The position numbers and the translations under genes were made by a program. DNA of 64,000 nucleotides from Sphingorhabdus lacus. GTDB lineage: Bacteria; Pseudomonadota; Alphaproteobacteria; Sphingomonadales; Sphingomonadaceae. Where the stretch lies: positions 2,896,001 to 2,960,000 of the forward strand of contig NZ_CP035733.1 of assembly GCF_009768975.1 (NCBI RefSeq), in the 5' to 3' direction. Every line of letters starts with the position of its first letter. The first letter of the stretch is position 1. The notes beneath the pieces were generated by a model, which was not told where the DNA came from, made no database searches, and worked only from the letters and a program-made list of their open reading frames with translations. This document shows positions 8,664 to 17,434 of the stretch, piece after piece.

Positions 8664-10184
8664 TCATGCCCCTAATCGTCGCCATGCCAAATCGGCAAAT
8701 TCGCACAATAGGGGCCGGGTGTCGCGTGGATCGATGATATCCTCGACATTGAATTTCTCCGCGGTGCGGAAGGGGGACGTCACAGCGTCCAGCCGCGCCT
8801 TGATCTCCGCAAGCTTGGCGGCAGGGTCCGCAGAGGCGGCTATTTCGGACTTATACGCCGCCTCCAGTCCGCCCGCGATGGGTAGGCTTCCCCAATCGCC
8901 TGATGGCCAGGCAAAGCGGTACTGGAAACGCTCCCCGTTCGACATCGCGCTCCCTGCAATACCATAGGCGCGGCGGATGATGACCGATGTCCAGGGTATC
9001 CTCGCCTTGTAGACCGCGTTCATTGCTTCAACGCCGTAGCGGATCGTGCCTGTCCGCTCCGCCTCCAGCCCGATCATGAAACCGGGATTGTCGACCAGAT
9101 GGACAACCGGCAGGCGAAACCGTTCAGCGAGTTCGACGAAGCGCTTCACCTTCTGGCTCGTCAGCGCCTCCCAAGAGCCGCCAAGATATGTCGGATCGGA
9201 TGCGAGCACGGCGACCGGCCATCCGTCCAGCCGGGCAAAAGCGGTAATCGCCGCGCGGCCCCAACGTTTGCCCATTTCAAAGACGCTGTGCTGATCGAAC
9301 ACTGCGGTCATGACGGCCCGCATGGAATAGACCTGCTTTTCATCGCGCGGGACGATAGATAGCAATTTCTCTTCGCGCCGTTCTACCGGGTCGGAGCTGA
9401 CCGTCCGCTCGGCTAGCCGATCGACTGACGGCGGCAGATAGGATAGAAATCGGCGGGCAACAGCGAAGGCTTCATCCTCGCTCGCCACTTCCTCGTCGAC
9501 GACCCCATTGCGGGTATGGATCTCAGAGCCGCCCAACTCCTCCTTCGACAGCGCTTCGCCGATCTGGGCTGCGACCACCGGTCCGGCGGCGAACAACTGG
9601 GACAGGCCTTTGACCATGATGGAATAATGGCTCGCAACCGTGCGCGCGGCGCCCATGCCGGCTGTGGGACCAAGCGCCAGCGCGACGACAGGAACGGTTT
9701 CCAGATTGGTGACAATATCCTCCCACCCCGGCGTGACGGGCACATAGGTGAAACCCATATCCTCGAGGCTTTTGACCGACCCTCCACCTCCGGTTCCGTC
9801 GATCATACGGATCAGGGGCAGGCGCATCTCGTGCGCCATTTTTTCTGCCTGCACGAATTTGCGGTGCAATGCCGCATCCGCCGCCCCGCCGCGGACAGTG
9901 AAGTCGTCGGCGGTTGCGACTACAGGCCGTCCGTCTATCCGCCCTCGTCCGAAGATGAAGTTGGAGGCGGCAAAGTCGGTCAGTTCGCCTGTATCATCAT
10001 AGCTGCCCCGTCCGGCAATCTTGCCGATCTCGCGAAAGCTGTCGGTATCGAGCAGCCGCCGGATCCGTTCGCGCGCGTCGAGCTTCCCCTGCCCATGCTG
10101 GCGCGCCACCTTCTCCATGCCGCCCATATTCTCGGCCAATGCCTCCCGACGGCGGATATCTTCGACTTCTTTTTCCCAGCTCAT
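8664..10184 (-). CDS. Acyl-CoA carboxylase, carboxyltransferase (beta) subunit
   Basis: 506 residues, usual length for propionyl-/methylcrotonyl-CoA carboxylase beta chains, which transfer CO2 from carboxybiotin to an acyl-CoA. Crotonase-like carboxyltransferase halves are visible: DARERIRRLLD at the N-terminus, the GTGGGGSVKSLEDMGFT region, LGPTAGMGAARTVASHY, then VHLVDNPGFMIGLEAERTG and the RRAYGIAGSAM block in the second half. No biotin carboxylase/BCCP alpha gene is adjacent, so the partner must be encoded elsewhere and the acyl substrate is open. Transcribed away from the EreA/ChaN-like gene; the 160-base spacer contains a strong promoter for that neighbour. Confidence 0.9.
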   Translation of the reverse strand: MSWEKEVEDIRRREALAENMGGMEKVARQHGQGKLDARERIRRLLDTDSFREIGKIAGRGSYDDTGELTDFAASNFIFGRGRIDGRPVVATADDFTVRGGAADAALHRKFVQAEKMAHEMRLPLIRMIDGTGGGGSVKSLEDMGFTYVPVTPGWEDIVTNLETVPVVALALGPTAGMGAARTVASHYSIMVKGLSQLFAAGPVVAAQIGEALSKEELGGSEIHTRNGVVDEEVASEDEAFAVARRFLSYLPPSVDRLAERTVSSDPVERREEKLLSIVPRDEKQVYSMRAVMTAVFDQHSVFEMGKRWGRAAITAFARLDGWPVAVLASDPTYLGGSWEALTSQKVKRFVELAERFRLPVVHLVDNPGFMIGLEAERTGTIRYGVEAMNAVYKARIPWTSVIIRRAYGIAGSAMSNGERFQYRFAWPSGDWGSLPIAGGLEAAYKSEIAASADPAAKLAEIKARLDAVTSPFRTAEKFNVEDIIDPRDTRPLLCEFADLAWRRLGA

Positions 10185-10285
10185 GCGGTGTCCTTCGCAA
10201 CGGACGATTTGCGGCCCGCCCAGCCTGATGAATCAGATGCCAGTTAAACCGCTTTCGCCTTCACGGCACAGCTTTTTTATCCATG

Positions 10286-10316
10286 TTGTGATCTGCTGTA
10301 TTATATGTATAATACA
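10286..10316 (+). promoter_or_regulatory. Sigma-70-type promoter overlapped by a palindromic operator
   Basis: TTGTGA (10286-10291), a 16-base spacer and a perfect TATAAT (10308-10313) point to a plus-strand promoter with a start near 10320. An inverted repeat with 9-bp arms and 2-bp spacer, TGTATTATATGTATAATACA (10297-10316), covers the -10 element. This arrangement is typical for TetR- or GntR-type repression. No such regulator gene is adjacent. Confidence 0.7.
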
Positions 10317-10343
10317 CAACTCGATACAGAGAGGAGAGATAAT

Positions 10344-11597
10344 GTGATAAAGAGCGCACTAGGTGTGATAGGCGCGCTGCTCCTTGGGATAGCTCCTTTA
10401 TCGGCGACAGAGCCGGATGCGGCAATTCCTACGGTGGAGGTCTTACCTCTGTCTTTTGCGCAAAGCGGCGTTTCCGGACCGGGTGGCGAACGGATAAAGG
10501 CCGAACTCGTCGACGCCCAATTTGTGGCTTTGGGCGAAGACCATGGCTTTGCCGATTCGCCGATGCTGGCAAAGGCATTGGCCGCTGACATGCAGCGTTT
10601 GGGCATGCCGGTATATCATGCGGCGGAAATAGGACCTCTTAGCGCCGACTGGCTGCACCGCCACTTTTCGGGCAACAGCACATTGGCCGGACTCAAAATT
10701 GTAGCCGCCGGGTTGAGGGGCAAAGGCCTTGCCATGCCTTTTACCAGCAATGTCGAAGACGCAACTCTTGCCGCCGGATTTTTCGACGCCGATGGCACAT
10801 CGCGCCTGTGGGGCATTGATCAGGAATTTATGGGCGCGCCGATGATCCTCTTGGAAGGGCTTGCCACCCGAACGCACGACAAGGCCGCACGCAGCAAATT
10901 GATGGGCATTACGGAAGCCGACCGGATTGCGCTTTCCAAACTCGAATTCGACAATGCCTGGCTGGCAAAGGCGAACACAGAGGATTTTGCCGAACTGTCC
11001 AAGACCTTTGCCAACGACCCTGAGGCGCTCAAACTGATCGAAGCGCTTGCGGTCAGTGCCAAGATATACCAATTGAACAACAGTGGTTCCTATGCGGCAT
11101 CAAACGAGTCCCGCAGCGCCTTGATGCAGGGATATTTTCTGGAAAATTATCGAAAGGCAGGTCGCGCGCCCAAGGTTCTTTTGAAAATGGGCGCCTATCA
11201 TCTAGGTCGCGGAACCACGCCGGTCGGAATTTACGATCTGGGATCGCTATTGCCGGGTCTTGCCGCTGCAAATGGGAAAAAGTCGCTCCACATCGTCTTC
11301 ATTCCGATTGCAGGGTCTGTCCGGTCCATTGCCCCGTCGGAAAACCGAGTGACAGCGGTCAAGCCATATGAGGACGAAGGCGTTGGTGCGCTGTTGACCG
11401 CGGCGGGGCTATCGGTAGATGCCCTGCCACCAACGGGTCATGTGGTCATTCCTATGACGGCGATCCGCCTTCGCCTATCGGGAAAACAGAAGCGCGACTT
11501 GCCGGAGATGGCGCGATTCATCGTGAACGGGTTCGACTATCTGGTCACCACACGTGATGCAAAACCTGCCACTCATTTTGAGGACTGGCGTCCGTGA
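10344..11597 (+). CDS. Exported EreA/ChaN-like superfamily protein
   Basis: 417 residues from GTG 10344, chosen because GAGGAG lies seven bases upstream and the product then begins with a signal peptide (IKSALGVIGALLLGIAPLSA). Motifs resembling the erythromycin-esterase/TIKI/ChaN fold: VALGEDHGFADSP near the N-terminus, an early AAEIGPLSADWL, RLWGIDQEF in the middle and LLKMGAYHLGRG later. These supply the conserved Glu, His, Lys and His positions of the fold. Substrate unknown; macrolide hydrolysis should not be assumed for a secreted member. A tightly controlled-looking promoter precedes it. Could alternatively be a haem-binding or TraB-like protein. Confidence 0.6.
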   Translation: MIKSALGVIGALLLGIAPLSATEPDAAIPTVEVLPLSFAQSGVSGPGGERIKAELVDAQFVALGEDHGFADSPMLAKALAADMQRLGMPVYHAAEIGPLSADWLHRHFSGNSTLAGLKIVAAGLRGKGLAMPFTSNVEDATLAAGFFDADGTSRLWGIDQEFMGAPMILLEGLATRTHDKAARSKLMGITEADRIALSKLEFDNAWLAKANTEDFAELSKTFANDPEALKLIEALAVSAKIYQLNNSGSYAASNESRSALMQGYFLENYRKAGRAPKVLLKMGAYHLGRGTTPVGIYDLGSLLPGLAAANGKKSLHIVFIPIAGSVRSIAPSENRVTAVKPYEDEGVGALLTAAGLSVDALPPTGHVVIPMTAIRLRLSGKQKRDLPEMARFIVNGFDYLVTTRDAKPATHFEDWRP

Positions 11598-11606
11598 CCG
11601 CATGGG

Positions 11607-12443
11607 TCAGGACAGAGCTTCTTCAAGCAACCTTGCCAGACGTAATCCACCCCGTTCGACTTGCAAGCGCAACGCGGCGCGCGATGCGGTCACATCGGCT
11701 TCGTCTATTGTGACCGGTCCCTGCGGCTTTGGACCGCAAGGGTCGCCATCGACCGCCCGCCGATAAGCTATGTCGCGCGATACAGCCCAATTTTCCATGC
11801 TCCAGTCCCGCGTTGTGCCCGCCGCCATCGCTGCCTTTTCATCGGCAGGAAAAAGCCGGACGATGGAGGGTGCGGCAGACAGCGCGCGGTCGGCGAGCAA
11901 GCCATCCCACACCGTATGGAGATTATAGCCTGGCATGATGCCATAGCTGGCCTTCAGGTCATTGCCGCCCCGATCCTCATGGTCCCCGGCATGCAACGGC
12001 TGGTGTAAATCGCCGACAAAATGAACAAGAAAAGCCAACGCCTCCAAACGAATATGGGCAGGTAACGTCCGCTTCTTGAGAAGAGCAACATTGCGGTCGA
12101 TCTGCGCCGAAACGCAGTTGCCATCCGCACATGCACTTTTGAGGTCGAACGGCTTGCAGATATCGACATTCTGGTAATGCCAGCTGTTGGTATAGCCCCA
12201 CCGCATCCGGTCACCCTTGATACAGTCTGCCCAAACGCTCACATCTTTCATATTGCGCAAGGGACATTGGGGCGTCCCTAATAAAGGCGCGGCACGCAGC
12301 AGGCGCTGCACTGCGCCACGGGTTTTTGCCGGCATATTGGTTTCGGCGATTTGGGCCACAGTTTCATGCCCATATTCCCAATAGGCCTGTGCTGGGGCGA
12401 GAGGAATGATCAGGGCAAATAGTGCAGCGAGAAGGCGGTTCAT
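11607..12443 (-). CDS. S1/P1 nuclease family protein
   Basis: 278 residues with signal peptide MNRLLAALFALIIPLAPAQA cleaved before Y-W-E-Y-G-H, which places the zinc-binding Trp and His at the mature N-terminus as in P1 nuclease. Further zinc ligands: VSVWADCIKGD, NSWHYQNVD, and the signature ALAFLVHFVGDLHQPLHAGD with GGND after it, then NLHTVWD. The family uses three zinc ions to cleave single-stranded nucleic acid and 3'-nucleotides, here in the periplasm or outside. The stop is nine bases from the convergent EreA/ChaN-like gene. Next upstream gene on the same strand encodes another exported hydrolase. Confidence 0.93.
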   Translation of the reverse strand: MNRLLAALFALIIPLAPAQAYWEYGHETVAQIAETNMPAKTRGAVQRLLRAAPLLGTPQCPLRNMKDVSVWADCIKGDRMRWGYTNSWHYQNVDICKPFDLKSACADGNCVSAQIDRNVALLKKRTLPAHIRLEALAFLVHFVGDLHQPLHAGDHEDRGGNDLKASYGIMPGYNLHTVWDGLLADRALSAAPSIVRLFPADEKAAMAAGTTRDWSMENWAVSRDIAYRRAVDGDPCGPKPQGPVTIDEADVTASRAALRLQVERGGLRLARLLEEALS

Positions 12444-12489
12444 ATGCGCTGCTAAAGCGGTGCTCGTCCGAAAAGGGAAGCGCTATCCT

Positions 12490-13524
12490 TCATTCATCCC
12501 CATATATCGCGACGACTTTTTCACCTTTGCTCGTCGCCTTCCCGCGATACATGCCGGGCGTGTTAAAGGCGAAAGTTGCGGTTCCATCAGGTGCGGTGAC
12601 GATGACGCCCCCGGTTCCGCCCAATAAACCAAGTTCCTTGATGACATGATCCGAAGCGGTCTTCGCATCTTCACCTAACATCCGCATCCGCGCGCAGATT
12701 TCATGCGCGACGCCCAGCCGGATAAAAAATTCGCCGGCCCCCGTGGCGGAAACGCCGCAAGCGCGGTTGTCGGCATAATTGCCCGCGCCGATGACCGGAC
12801 TATCACCGATACGTCCCCAGCGCTTGCCGGTCAGGCCACCGGTCGAGGTCCCGGCGGCCACATTACCCTCGCTATCGACGGCAACGGCCCCAACCGTTCC
12901 ATATTTCAAATCGACATCATACCAGCCCAATTTCTTCGCCTTCAGCTCTTCCAACTGGCGCCAGCGTTCGGGTGTCGCGAAATAGTCCGGGTTCACCTGT
13001 TCCAAGCCTTGTTCGCGGCTGAATTCATCAGCCCCCTCATTGCTCAACATCACATGCGGACTTTTCTCCATCACGGCGCGTGCGAGCAGGATCGGATTTT
13101 TGGTATAGCGTGCACCGGTTACGGCGCCAGCGCCCAGTGTCTTGCCGTCCATGATGGACGCGTCGAGTTCATTCACGCCCTTATAGGTGAAAACCGCGCC
13201 GCGACCCGCGTTGAAATGCTCGTCATCCTCCAGCACCATGATCGCGGCGCTCACGGCGTCCATCGCACTGCCACCCTTTTCCAGGACAGCCGAACCTTCT
13301 TCCAACGCTTTGGCGAGGCCCGCGCGCGCGGCACTGTCCTGTTCGGGAGCTAATTTGCCGCGGGTCATGCTGCCCGCGCCGCCATGAATTACGAGGGTCC
13401 AGCTTTTGTCAGCCACTTTTTTGTCCTTTAGATCATGGGTGTGCGTACCGGGATGGGCCGCGAGCGGTGCGCCGACAGATAGTATCAACAGCAACCATAT
13501 TGAACTGAAAAAAGCACGCATCAT
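12490..13524 (-). CDS. Isoaspartyl peptidase / plant-type L-asparaginase, exported
   Basis: 344-residue Ntn-hydrolase. N-terminal hydrophobic signal (SSIWLLLILSVGAPLAA) then LVIHGGAGSM, typical of the family start. Autocleavage site is at G-T210-V-G-A-V, where Thr210 becomes the N-terminal nucleophile of the beta subunit; GNVAAGTSTGG, KRWGRIGDSP and TGAGE follow as in characterised enzymes. Removes beta-aspartyl residues from peptides or hydrolyses asparagine. Part of a minus-strand run of exported hydrolases with S1/P1 nuclease downstream and a PAP2 phosphatase upstream. Confidence 0.92.
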   Translation of the reverse strand: MMRAFFSSIWLLLILSVGAPLAAHPGTHTHDLKDKKVADKSWTLVIHGGAGSMTRGKLAPEQDSAARAGLAKALEEGSAVLEKGGSAMDAVSAAIMVLEDDEHFNAGRGAVFTYKGVNELDASIMDGKTLGAGAVTGARYTKNPILLARAVMEKSPHVMLSNEGADEFSREQGLEQVNPDYFATPERWRQLEELKAKKLGWYDVDLKYGTVGAVAVDSEGNVAAGTSTGGLTGKRWGRIGDSPVIGAGNYADNRACGVSATGAGEFFIRLGVAHEICARMRMLGEDAKTASDHVIKELGLLGGTGGVIVTAPDGTATFAFNTPGMYRGKATSKGEKVVAIYGDE

Positions 13525-13548
13525 TTGTCCTTTTCCATGGGCACGGAT

Positions 13549-14100
13549 TCAAAAGCGCATAGCTACGCTGACACCGGCACTTTTGGTATCGCCCCACGGG
13601 ACAATCATCGCCTGTTTTTCGCTGCGCTGCCGGGTAATCAGAAATCCCGAAGCCATGCCGATCCCTGCACCAACCAGCACATCGTGCCAGAAATGCTTGT
13701 CCGCTTGAACACGGGCAACCCCTACGAAACTTGCGACGGCCATTGCAGGTATACCGGCAGCGGGACCTTCACGGTTGTAGATTGTCGCCGCCGCGGCAAA
13801 GGCACGGCTGGTATGTCCGGATGGAAAGCTTTTGCGGTCGCTGCCGTCGGGACGCAGTTCCGGAAAGGTTTCCTTAAGTCCGGTCGTGACCAGCAGGGCA
13901 GCGCCGATTGAACCTGCGGCTTGTAAAGCGCCCTGTTCGTCGCCCTTTATAAGCGGAAGGCCCAGTGCAACGGCCGTCAGACCATAGGCACCAACATCAC
14001 TGGCCGTTGCCCATGCATCTTCGTCCTTCGCTTGCGCAGCGGCGGGAAGAGCGATGGTGGTCGCAACCAGAATCACCGCGGCAGTACGAGAATATTTCAT
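13549..14100 (-). CDS. PAP2-family phosphatase, exported or membrane-bound
   Basis: 183 residues from ATG 14100, which has GGAG upstream; an extension to TTG 14115 would absorb that ribosome site. N-terminal signal (AAVILVATTIALPAAAQA). The three acid-phosphatase motifs are complete: K76-x6-R83-P84, P93-S-G-H96-T and R130-x5-H136-x3-D140. Family members dephosphorylate lipid phosphates, such as undecaprenyl pyrophosphate or phosphatidic acid, or act as acid phosphatases. Only 25 bases separate it from the isoaspartyl peptidase gene, suggesting co-transcription. Confidence 0.9.
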   Translation of the reverse strand: MKYSRTAAVILVATTIALPAAAQAKDEDAWATASDVGAYGLTAVALGLPLIKGDEQGALQAAGSIGAALLVTTGLKETFPELRPDGSDRKSFPSGHTSRAFAAAATIYNREGPAAGIPAMAVASFVGVARVQADKHFWHDVLVGAGIGMASGFLITRQRSEKQAMIVPWGDTKSAGVSVAMRF

Positions 14101-14208
14101 ATTTAAGCTCCGCAATTAAGACCCCGTGGATTGTTATAGTGACGCATTTCCGCATAAGCCAGAGAAGCCTGATTGCGTTGCTGTGATGGGGCTAGTATAG
14201 GCAAAGCC

Positions 14209-15348
14209 ATGTCTTCGATACGCCCCTGGCGCGATATTGCGCGCCGCTCGTCCCGCCAGATCATGGTCGGCAATGTACCCGTCGGCGGGGATGCTCCCAT
14301 CACCGTACAGACCATGACCAACACGCTGACCAGCGATGCTGCCGCGACGATTGACCAGATCCGTCGTTGCGAAGATGCAGGTGCCGATATTATTCGCGTG
14401 TCCTGCCCGGATGTCGAAAGCACCGCGGCGCTGAAGCAGATTGTGCGTGCCGCGCATGTTCCCATCGTTGCCGATATCCATTTCCATTATAAGCGCGCCC
14501 TTGAGGCAGCGGACGCAGGTGCGGCCTGCCTGCGTATCAACCCTGGAAATATCGGCTCGGCCGAGCGGGTAAACGAGGTTGTAAATGCGGCCAAGGCGAA
14601 TGGTTGCGCCATCCGCATCGGGGTAAATGCAGGCAGTCTGGAAAAAGACCTGCTGGAAAAATATGGTGAGCCTTGTCCTGAAGCGCTGATCGAAAGCGCG
14701 CTCGACCATATCAAATTGCTGCAAGACCGGGACTTTCACCAATATAAGGTCGCTGTAAAGGCATCGGACGTGTTTCTGGCAGTGGCCGCCTATATGGGTC
14801 TTGCCGAGGCCGTCGACTGTCCGTTGCATCTGGGGATTACCGAAGCCGGCGGCCTGATTGGCGGGACGGTTAAATCCTCCATTGGTCTGGGCAATTTGTT
14901 GTGGGCCGGAATTGGGGATACCATCCGTGTCAGCTTGTCGGCGGAACCCGAAGAGGAAGTGCGCGTCGGCTACGAAATTTTGAAAGCACTTGGCCTGCGG
15001 ACACGTGGCGTGCGGGTTGTGAGCTGCCCAAGCTGTGCGCGGCAGGGCTTCGACGTGATCCGCACAGTACAGAAATTAGAAGATGCACTCGGCCATATCA
15101 AGACACCGATGAGCCTTTCGGTCTTGGGTTGTGTCGTTAATGGTCCGGGTGAAGCGCGCGAAACCGACATCGGCATCACAGGCGGCGGCAACGGCAAACA
15201 TATGGTCTATCTGTCGGGCGTGACCGACCACCATGTCGAGGATGCGGACATGATCAGCCATATCGTCAAGCTGGTCGAAGCAAAGGCGGCGGAGATTGAC
15301 GCAGGGGCAAGCGTCAGCATGGATACGCTGCACGGTAAGGCCGCTTGA
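14209..15348 (+). CDS. ispG: 4-hydroxy-3-methylbut-2-en-1-yl diphosphate synthase
   Basis: 379-residue [4Fe-4S] enzyme of the MEP isoprenoid pathway converting MEcPP to HMBPP. Start taken at ATG 14209 ([10 protein letters not shown]), where homology-like sequence begins; the frame upstream is open but contains no plausible start. TIM-barrel blocks [18 protein letters not shown] and RINPGNIG; the cluster cysteines are in [11 protein letters not shown] and [13 protein letters not shown], followed by the GIxGG block. Stands alone, eight bases or so before a region leading to an unrelated amidohydrolase. Confidence 0.97.
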   Translation: MSSIRPWRDIARRSSRQIMVGNVPVGGDAPITVQTMTNTLTSDAAATIDQIRRCEDAGADIIRVSCPDVESTAALKQIVRAAHVPIVADIHFHYKRALEAADAGAACLRINPGNIGSAERVNEVVNAAKANGCAIRIGVNAGSLEKDLLEKYGEPCPEALIESALDHIKLLQDRDFHQYKVAVKASDVFLAVAAYMGLAEAVDCPLHLGITEAGGLIGGTVKSSIGLGNLLWAGIGDTIRVSLSAEPEEEVRVGYEILKALGLRTRGVRVVSCPSCARQGFDVIRTVQKLEDALGHIKTPMSLSVLGCVVNGPGEARETDIGITGGGNGKHMVYLSGVTDHHVEDADMISHIVKLVEAKAAEIDAGASVSMDTLHGKAA

Positions 15349-15403
15349 CGCATAAGTGACGAGGTGCAATCCCCTGAAATTCAAATCAGGGGAGTTTGCG
15401 TGT

Positions 15404-16414
15404 ATGAAGAAAATGTTATCGGCCGTGGTGGCTGCCGGACTGCTTGGCTATGCAGGGAATGTTGCGGCGCGCGAGCCGATCATTGACATGCATGTCCATG
15501 CGCTGACGGCCGATGATCAGGGGCCGCCTCCACTGGCGATGTGCACTCCGCTCAATCCGATGCCGACATGGGACAATAGCAAGACGATCCTCGACATGTT
15601 TGTAGGGACGTTCAAAAAGCCGAACTGCACCGATCCCATCTGGTCGCCTGAAACGACGGAAGAGGTCATGCGCCGGTCTCTTGCCATAATGGAAAAACAT
15701 AATGTCTTCGGCGTGGTCAGCGGCCGAATGAAATTGCTGCAGGCGTGGAAGGCGGCTTCGCCGGATCGCGTCATGCCCAGCCTAATGCCCGACCTGCCCA
15801 TTCCGGCAGAATTCGGCAAGGAATTGGCCGAAATCAAGAAAAGTGGCGGCATTACAGTGTTGGGCGAACTGGGTTTCCAATATGAAGGCATCGCTCCGGA
15901 CGACGCGCGGCTCAAGGACTTGTGGGCAGCAGCCGAAGCGAATGATGTGCCCGTTGCAATCCACATGGGTCCCGGTGCGCCGGGCATCGCGTATTTCCCG
16001 GGAAGTGGCTATCGGGCCAAGCTTTCAAACCCGACATTGCTTGAGGACGTGCTCGTGAAACATCCCAAGTTGCGCGTGAACGTCATGCACGCCGGCTTCC
16101 CTTATCTCGATGATACGATGGCGCTTCTCTACGCGCATCCGCAGGTTTATCTGGATACCGGTGTAATTGTTTATACCCAGCCACGGCCAACCTTTTACCG
16201 CTATCTACAGTCGCTGGTCGATGCTGGCTTCGGCGAACGGATCATGTTCGGATCGGACCAGATGGTTTGGCCTGAAACTATTGAGCGCAGCATTCAGGTT
16301 ATCAAGGACGCGCCCTTTCTAAATGAGGCGCAAAAGCGGAACATTTTGTATAATAATGCAGCGCGTTTTCTAAGGCTGGATGCGGCAACAATTGCCAAGC
16401 ATCAATCGATGTGA
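15404..16414 (+). CDS. Exported amidohydrolase-family metal-dependent hydrolase
   Basis: 336 residues from ATG 15404, preceded by CAGGGGAG. Signal peptide MKKMLSAVVAAGLLGYAGNV, then the amidohydrolase-2 pattern: IIDMHVHA (first metal pair), GVVSGRM, VAIHMGPGAPG, VNVMHAGFPYLDD, and MFGSDQMVWP with the catalytic Asp. This TIM-barrel family includes decarboxylases and lactonases; an N-terminal signal is less common. Followed within 10 bases by a GNAT gene, so the genes from 15404 to 18336 may form one transcription unit. Confidence 0.88.
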   Translation: MKKMLSAVVAAGLLGYAGNVAAREPIIDMHVHALTADDQGPPPLAMCTPLNPMPTWDNSKTILDMFVGTFKKPNCTDPIWSPETTEEVMRRSLAIMEKHNVFGVVSGRMKLLQAWKAASPDRVMPSLMPDLPIPAEFGKELAEIKKSGGITVLGELGFQYEGIAPDDARLKDLWAAAEANDVPVAIHMGPGAPGIAYFPGSGYRAKLSNPTLLEDVLVKHPKLRVNVMHAGFPYLDDTMALLYAHPQVYLDTGVIVYTQPRPTFYRYLQSLVDAGFGERIMFGSDQMVWPETIERSIQVIKDAPFLNEAQKRNILYNNAARFLRLDAATIAKHQSM

Positions 16415-16424
16415 AGTAAATCAG

Positions 16425-16919
16425 ATGAACCATGCAATCCGGATGGCGACGCCCGCCGACCTTCCCCTGATCGCCCAATTTATTCGCGATCTGGCAGAAT
16501 ATGAGCGGCTGGCGCATGAAGTTCGCTTTGACGAGGCTGCTCTTGGCGAACGGCTGTTTGGCCAGAGTGCAGGGGGGCGTCCCTATGCCGAAGTTCTGAT
16601 AGGCGAAGTGGACGGCGCGGCGCAGGGCTTCGCATTGTTCTTCCACAATTTCTCGACCTTCGAAGGAAAGCCTGGAATCTATCTGGAAGACCTGTTCGTG
16701 CGGCCCGAGGCCCGGGGTGCAGGGCTTGGCAAGGCATTCCTTCAACGATTGGCGCAATTGGCGGTCGAACGTGACTGCGCGCGGCTGGAATGGTGGGTGC
16801 TTGACTGGAACGAACCCGCCATCCGCTTTTACAAAGCATTGGGGGCCAAGCCCATGGATGAATGGACGACGTTCCGCGTCGATGGCGATGCGCTGGCCGC
16901 ATTGGCGGGTGAAGTATGA
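16425..16919 (+). CDS. GNAT family N-acetyltransferase
   Basis: 164 residues from ATG 16425. GNAT motif A is clear: YLEDLFVRPEARGAGLGKAF (acetyl-CoA pyrophosphate loop), then RLEWWVLDWNEPAIRFYKAL as motif B. The ending DEWTTFRV resembles diamine/spermidine-type acetyltransferases of this subgroup. The stop overlaps the next start by ATGA. Confidence 0.92.
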   Translation: MNHAIRMATPADLPLIAQFIRDLAEYERLAHEVRFDEAALGERLFGQSAGGRPYAEVLIGEVDGAAQGFALFFHNFSTFEGKPGIYLEDLFVRPEARGAGLGKAFLQRLAQLAVERDCARLEWWVLDWNEPAIRFYKALGAKPMDEWTTFRVDGDALAALAGEV

Positions 16920-17434
16920 CCGGCGTTCTCTTGCTCAGCCTGCTGCTGATTGCAGCCCCTGAGCCGGAAGCATCGCTGCCCCAACAACCCGCCGCTGCGG
17001 CTGAACGCCAATCAAATCCAGAAGCCTTAGCCTTTATCGCCGAGAGCAACGCGCAAGCCGATGTCGACCGCGCGCTGGCCGATGCGAAGAAGGATGGCAA
17101 GACGGTGCTGGTTATCTTGGGTGCAAACTGGTGCCACGACAGCGTTGGTCTGGCCGGATGGTTAGACACGCCCCGCTTCAAGGACATGATGCGCGACCGC
17201 TATACCATCGTCTATGTCGATGTAGGAACGCCGCAAATCGGCAAGGGTCGTAATCTGGACATTGCGAAGCGTTTTGGCATCCGCAAAGTCAAAAATACGC
17301 CACTCCTCCTGATCGTTTCCGCAGATGGCGAGCGCATGAACAGCAAAAAGGATGCTATCGGCTGGCGCAATGCGGCAAGCCGGAGCGAGGACGAAATCTA
17401 CCGCTATTTCGCGACGTTCGAACCTGAAACCTGA
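16916..17434 (+). CDS. Thioredoxin-fold protein with a WCHDS site, exported
   Basis: 172 residues. N-terminal signal (GVLLLSLLLIAAP), then a thioredoxin-like domain with TVLVILGANWCHDSVGLAGW. The usual CxxC is replaced by a single cysteine (Cys73 in W-C-H-D-S), and TPLLLIVSADG supplies the cis-proline position. A lone cysteine suggests a role as thiol reductase/isomerase via mixed disulfides or a non-redox role. Overlaps neighbours on both sides by 4 and 1 bases, so it is translationally coupled to the GNAT and transporter genes. Confidence 0.82.
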   Translation: MTGVLLLSLLLIAAPEPEASLPQQPAAAAERQSNPEALAFIAESNAQADVDRALADAKKDGKTVLVILGANWCHDSVGLAGWLDTPRFKDMMRDRYTIVYVDVGTPQIGKGRNLDIAKRFGIRKVKNTPLLLIVSADGERMNSKKDAIGWRNAASRSEDEIYRYFATFEPET

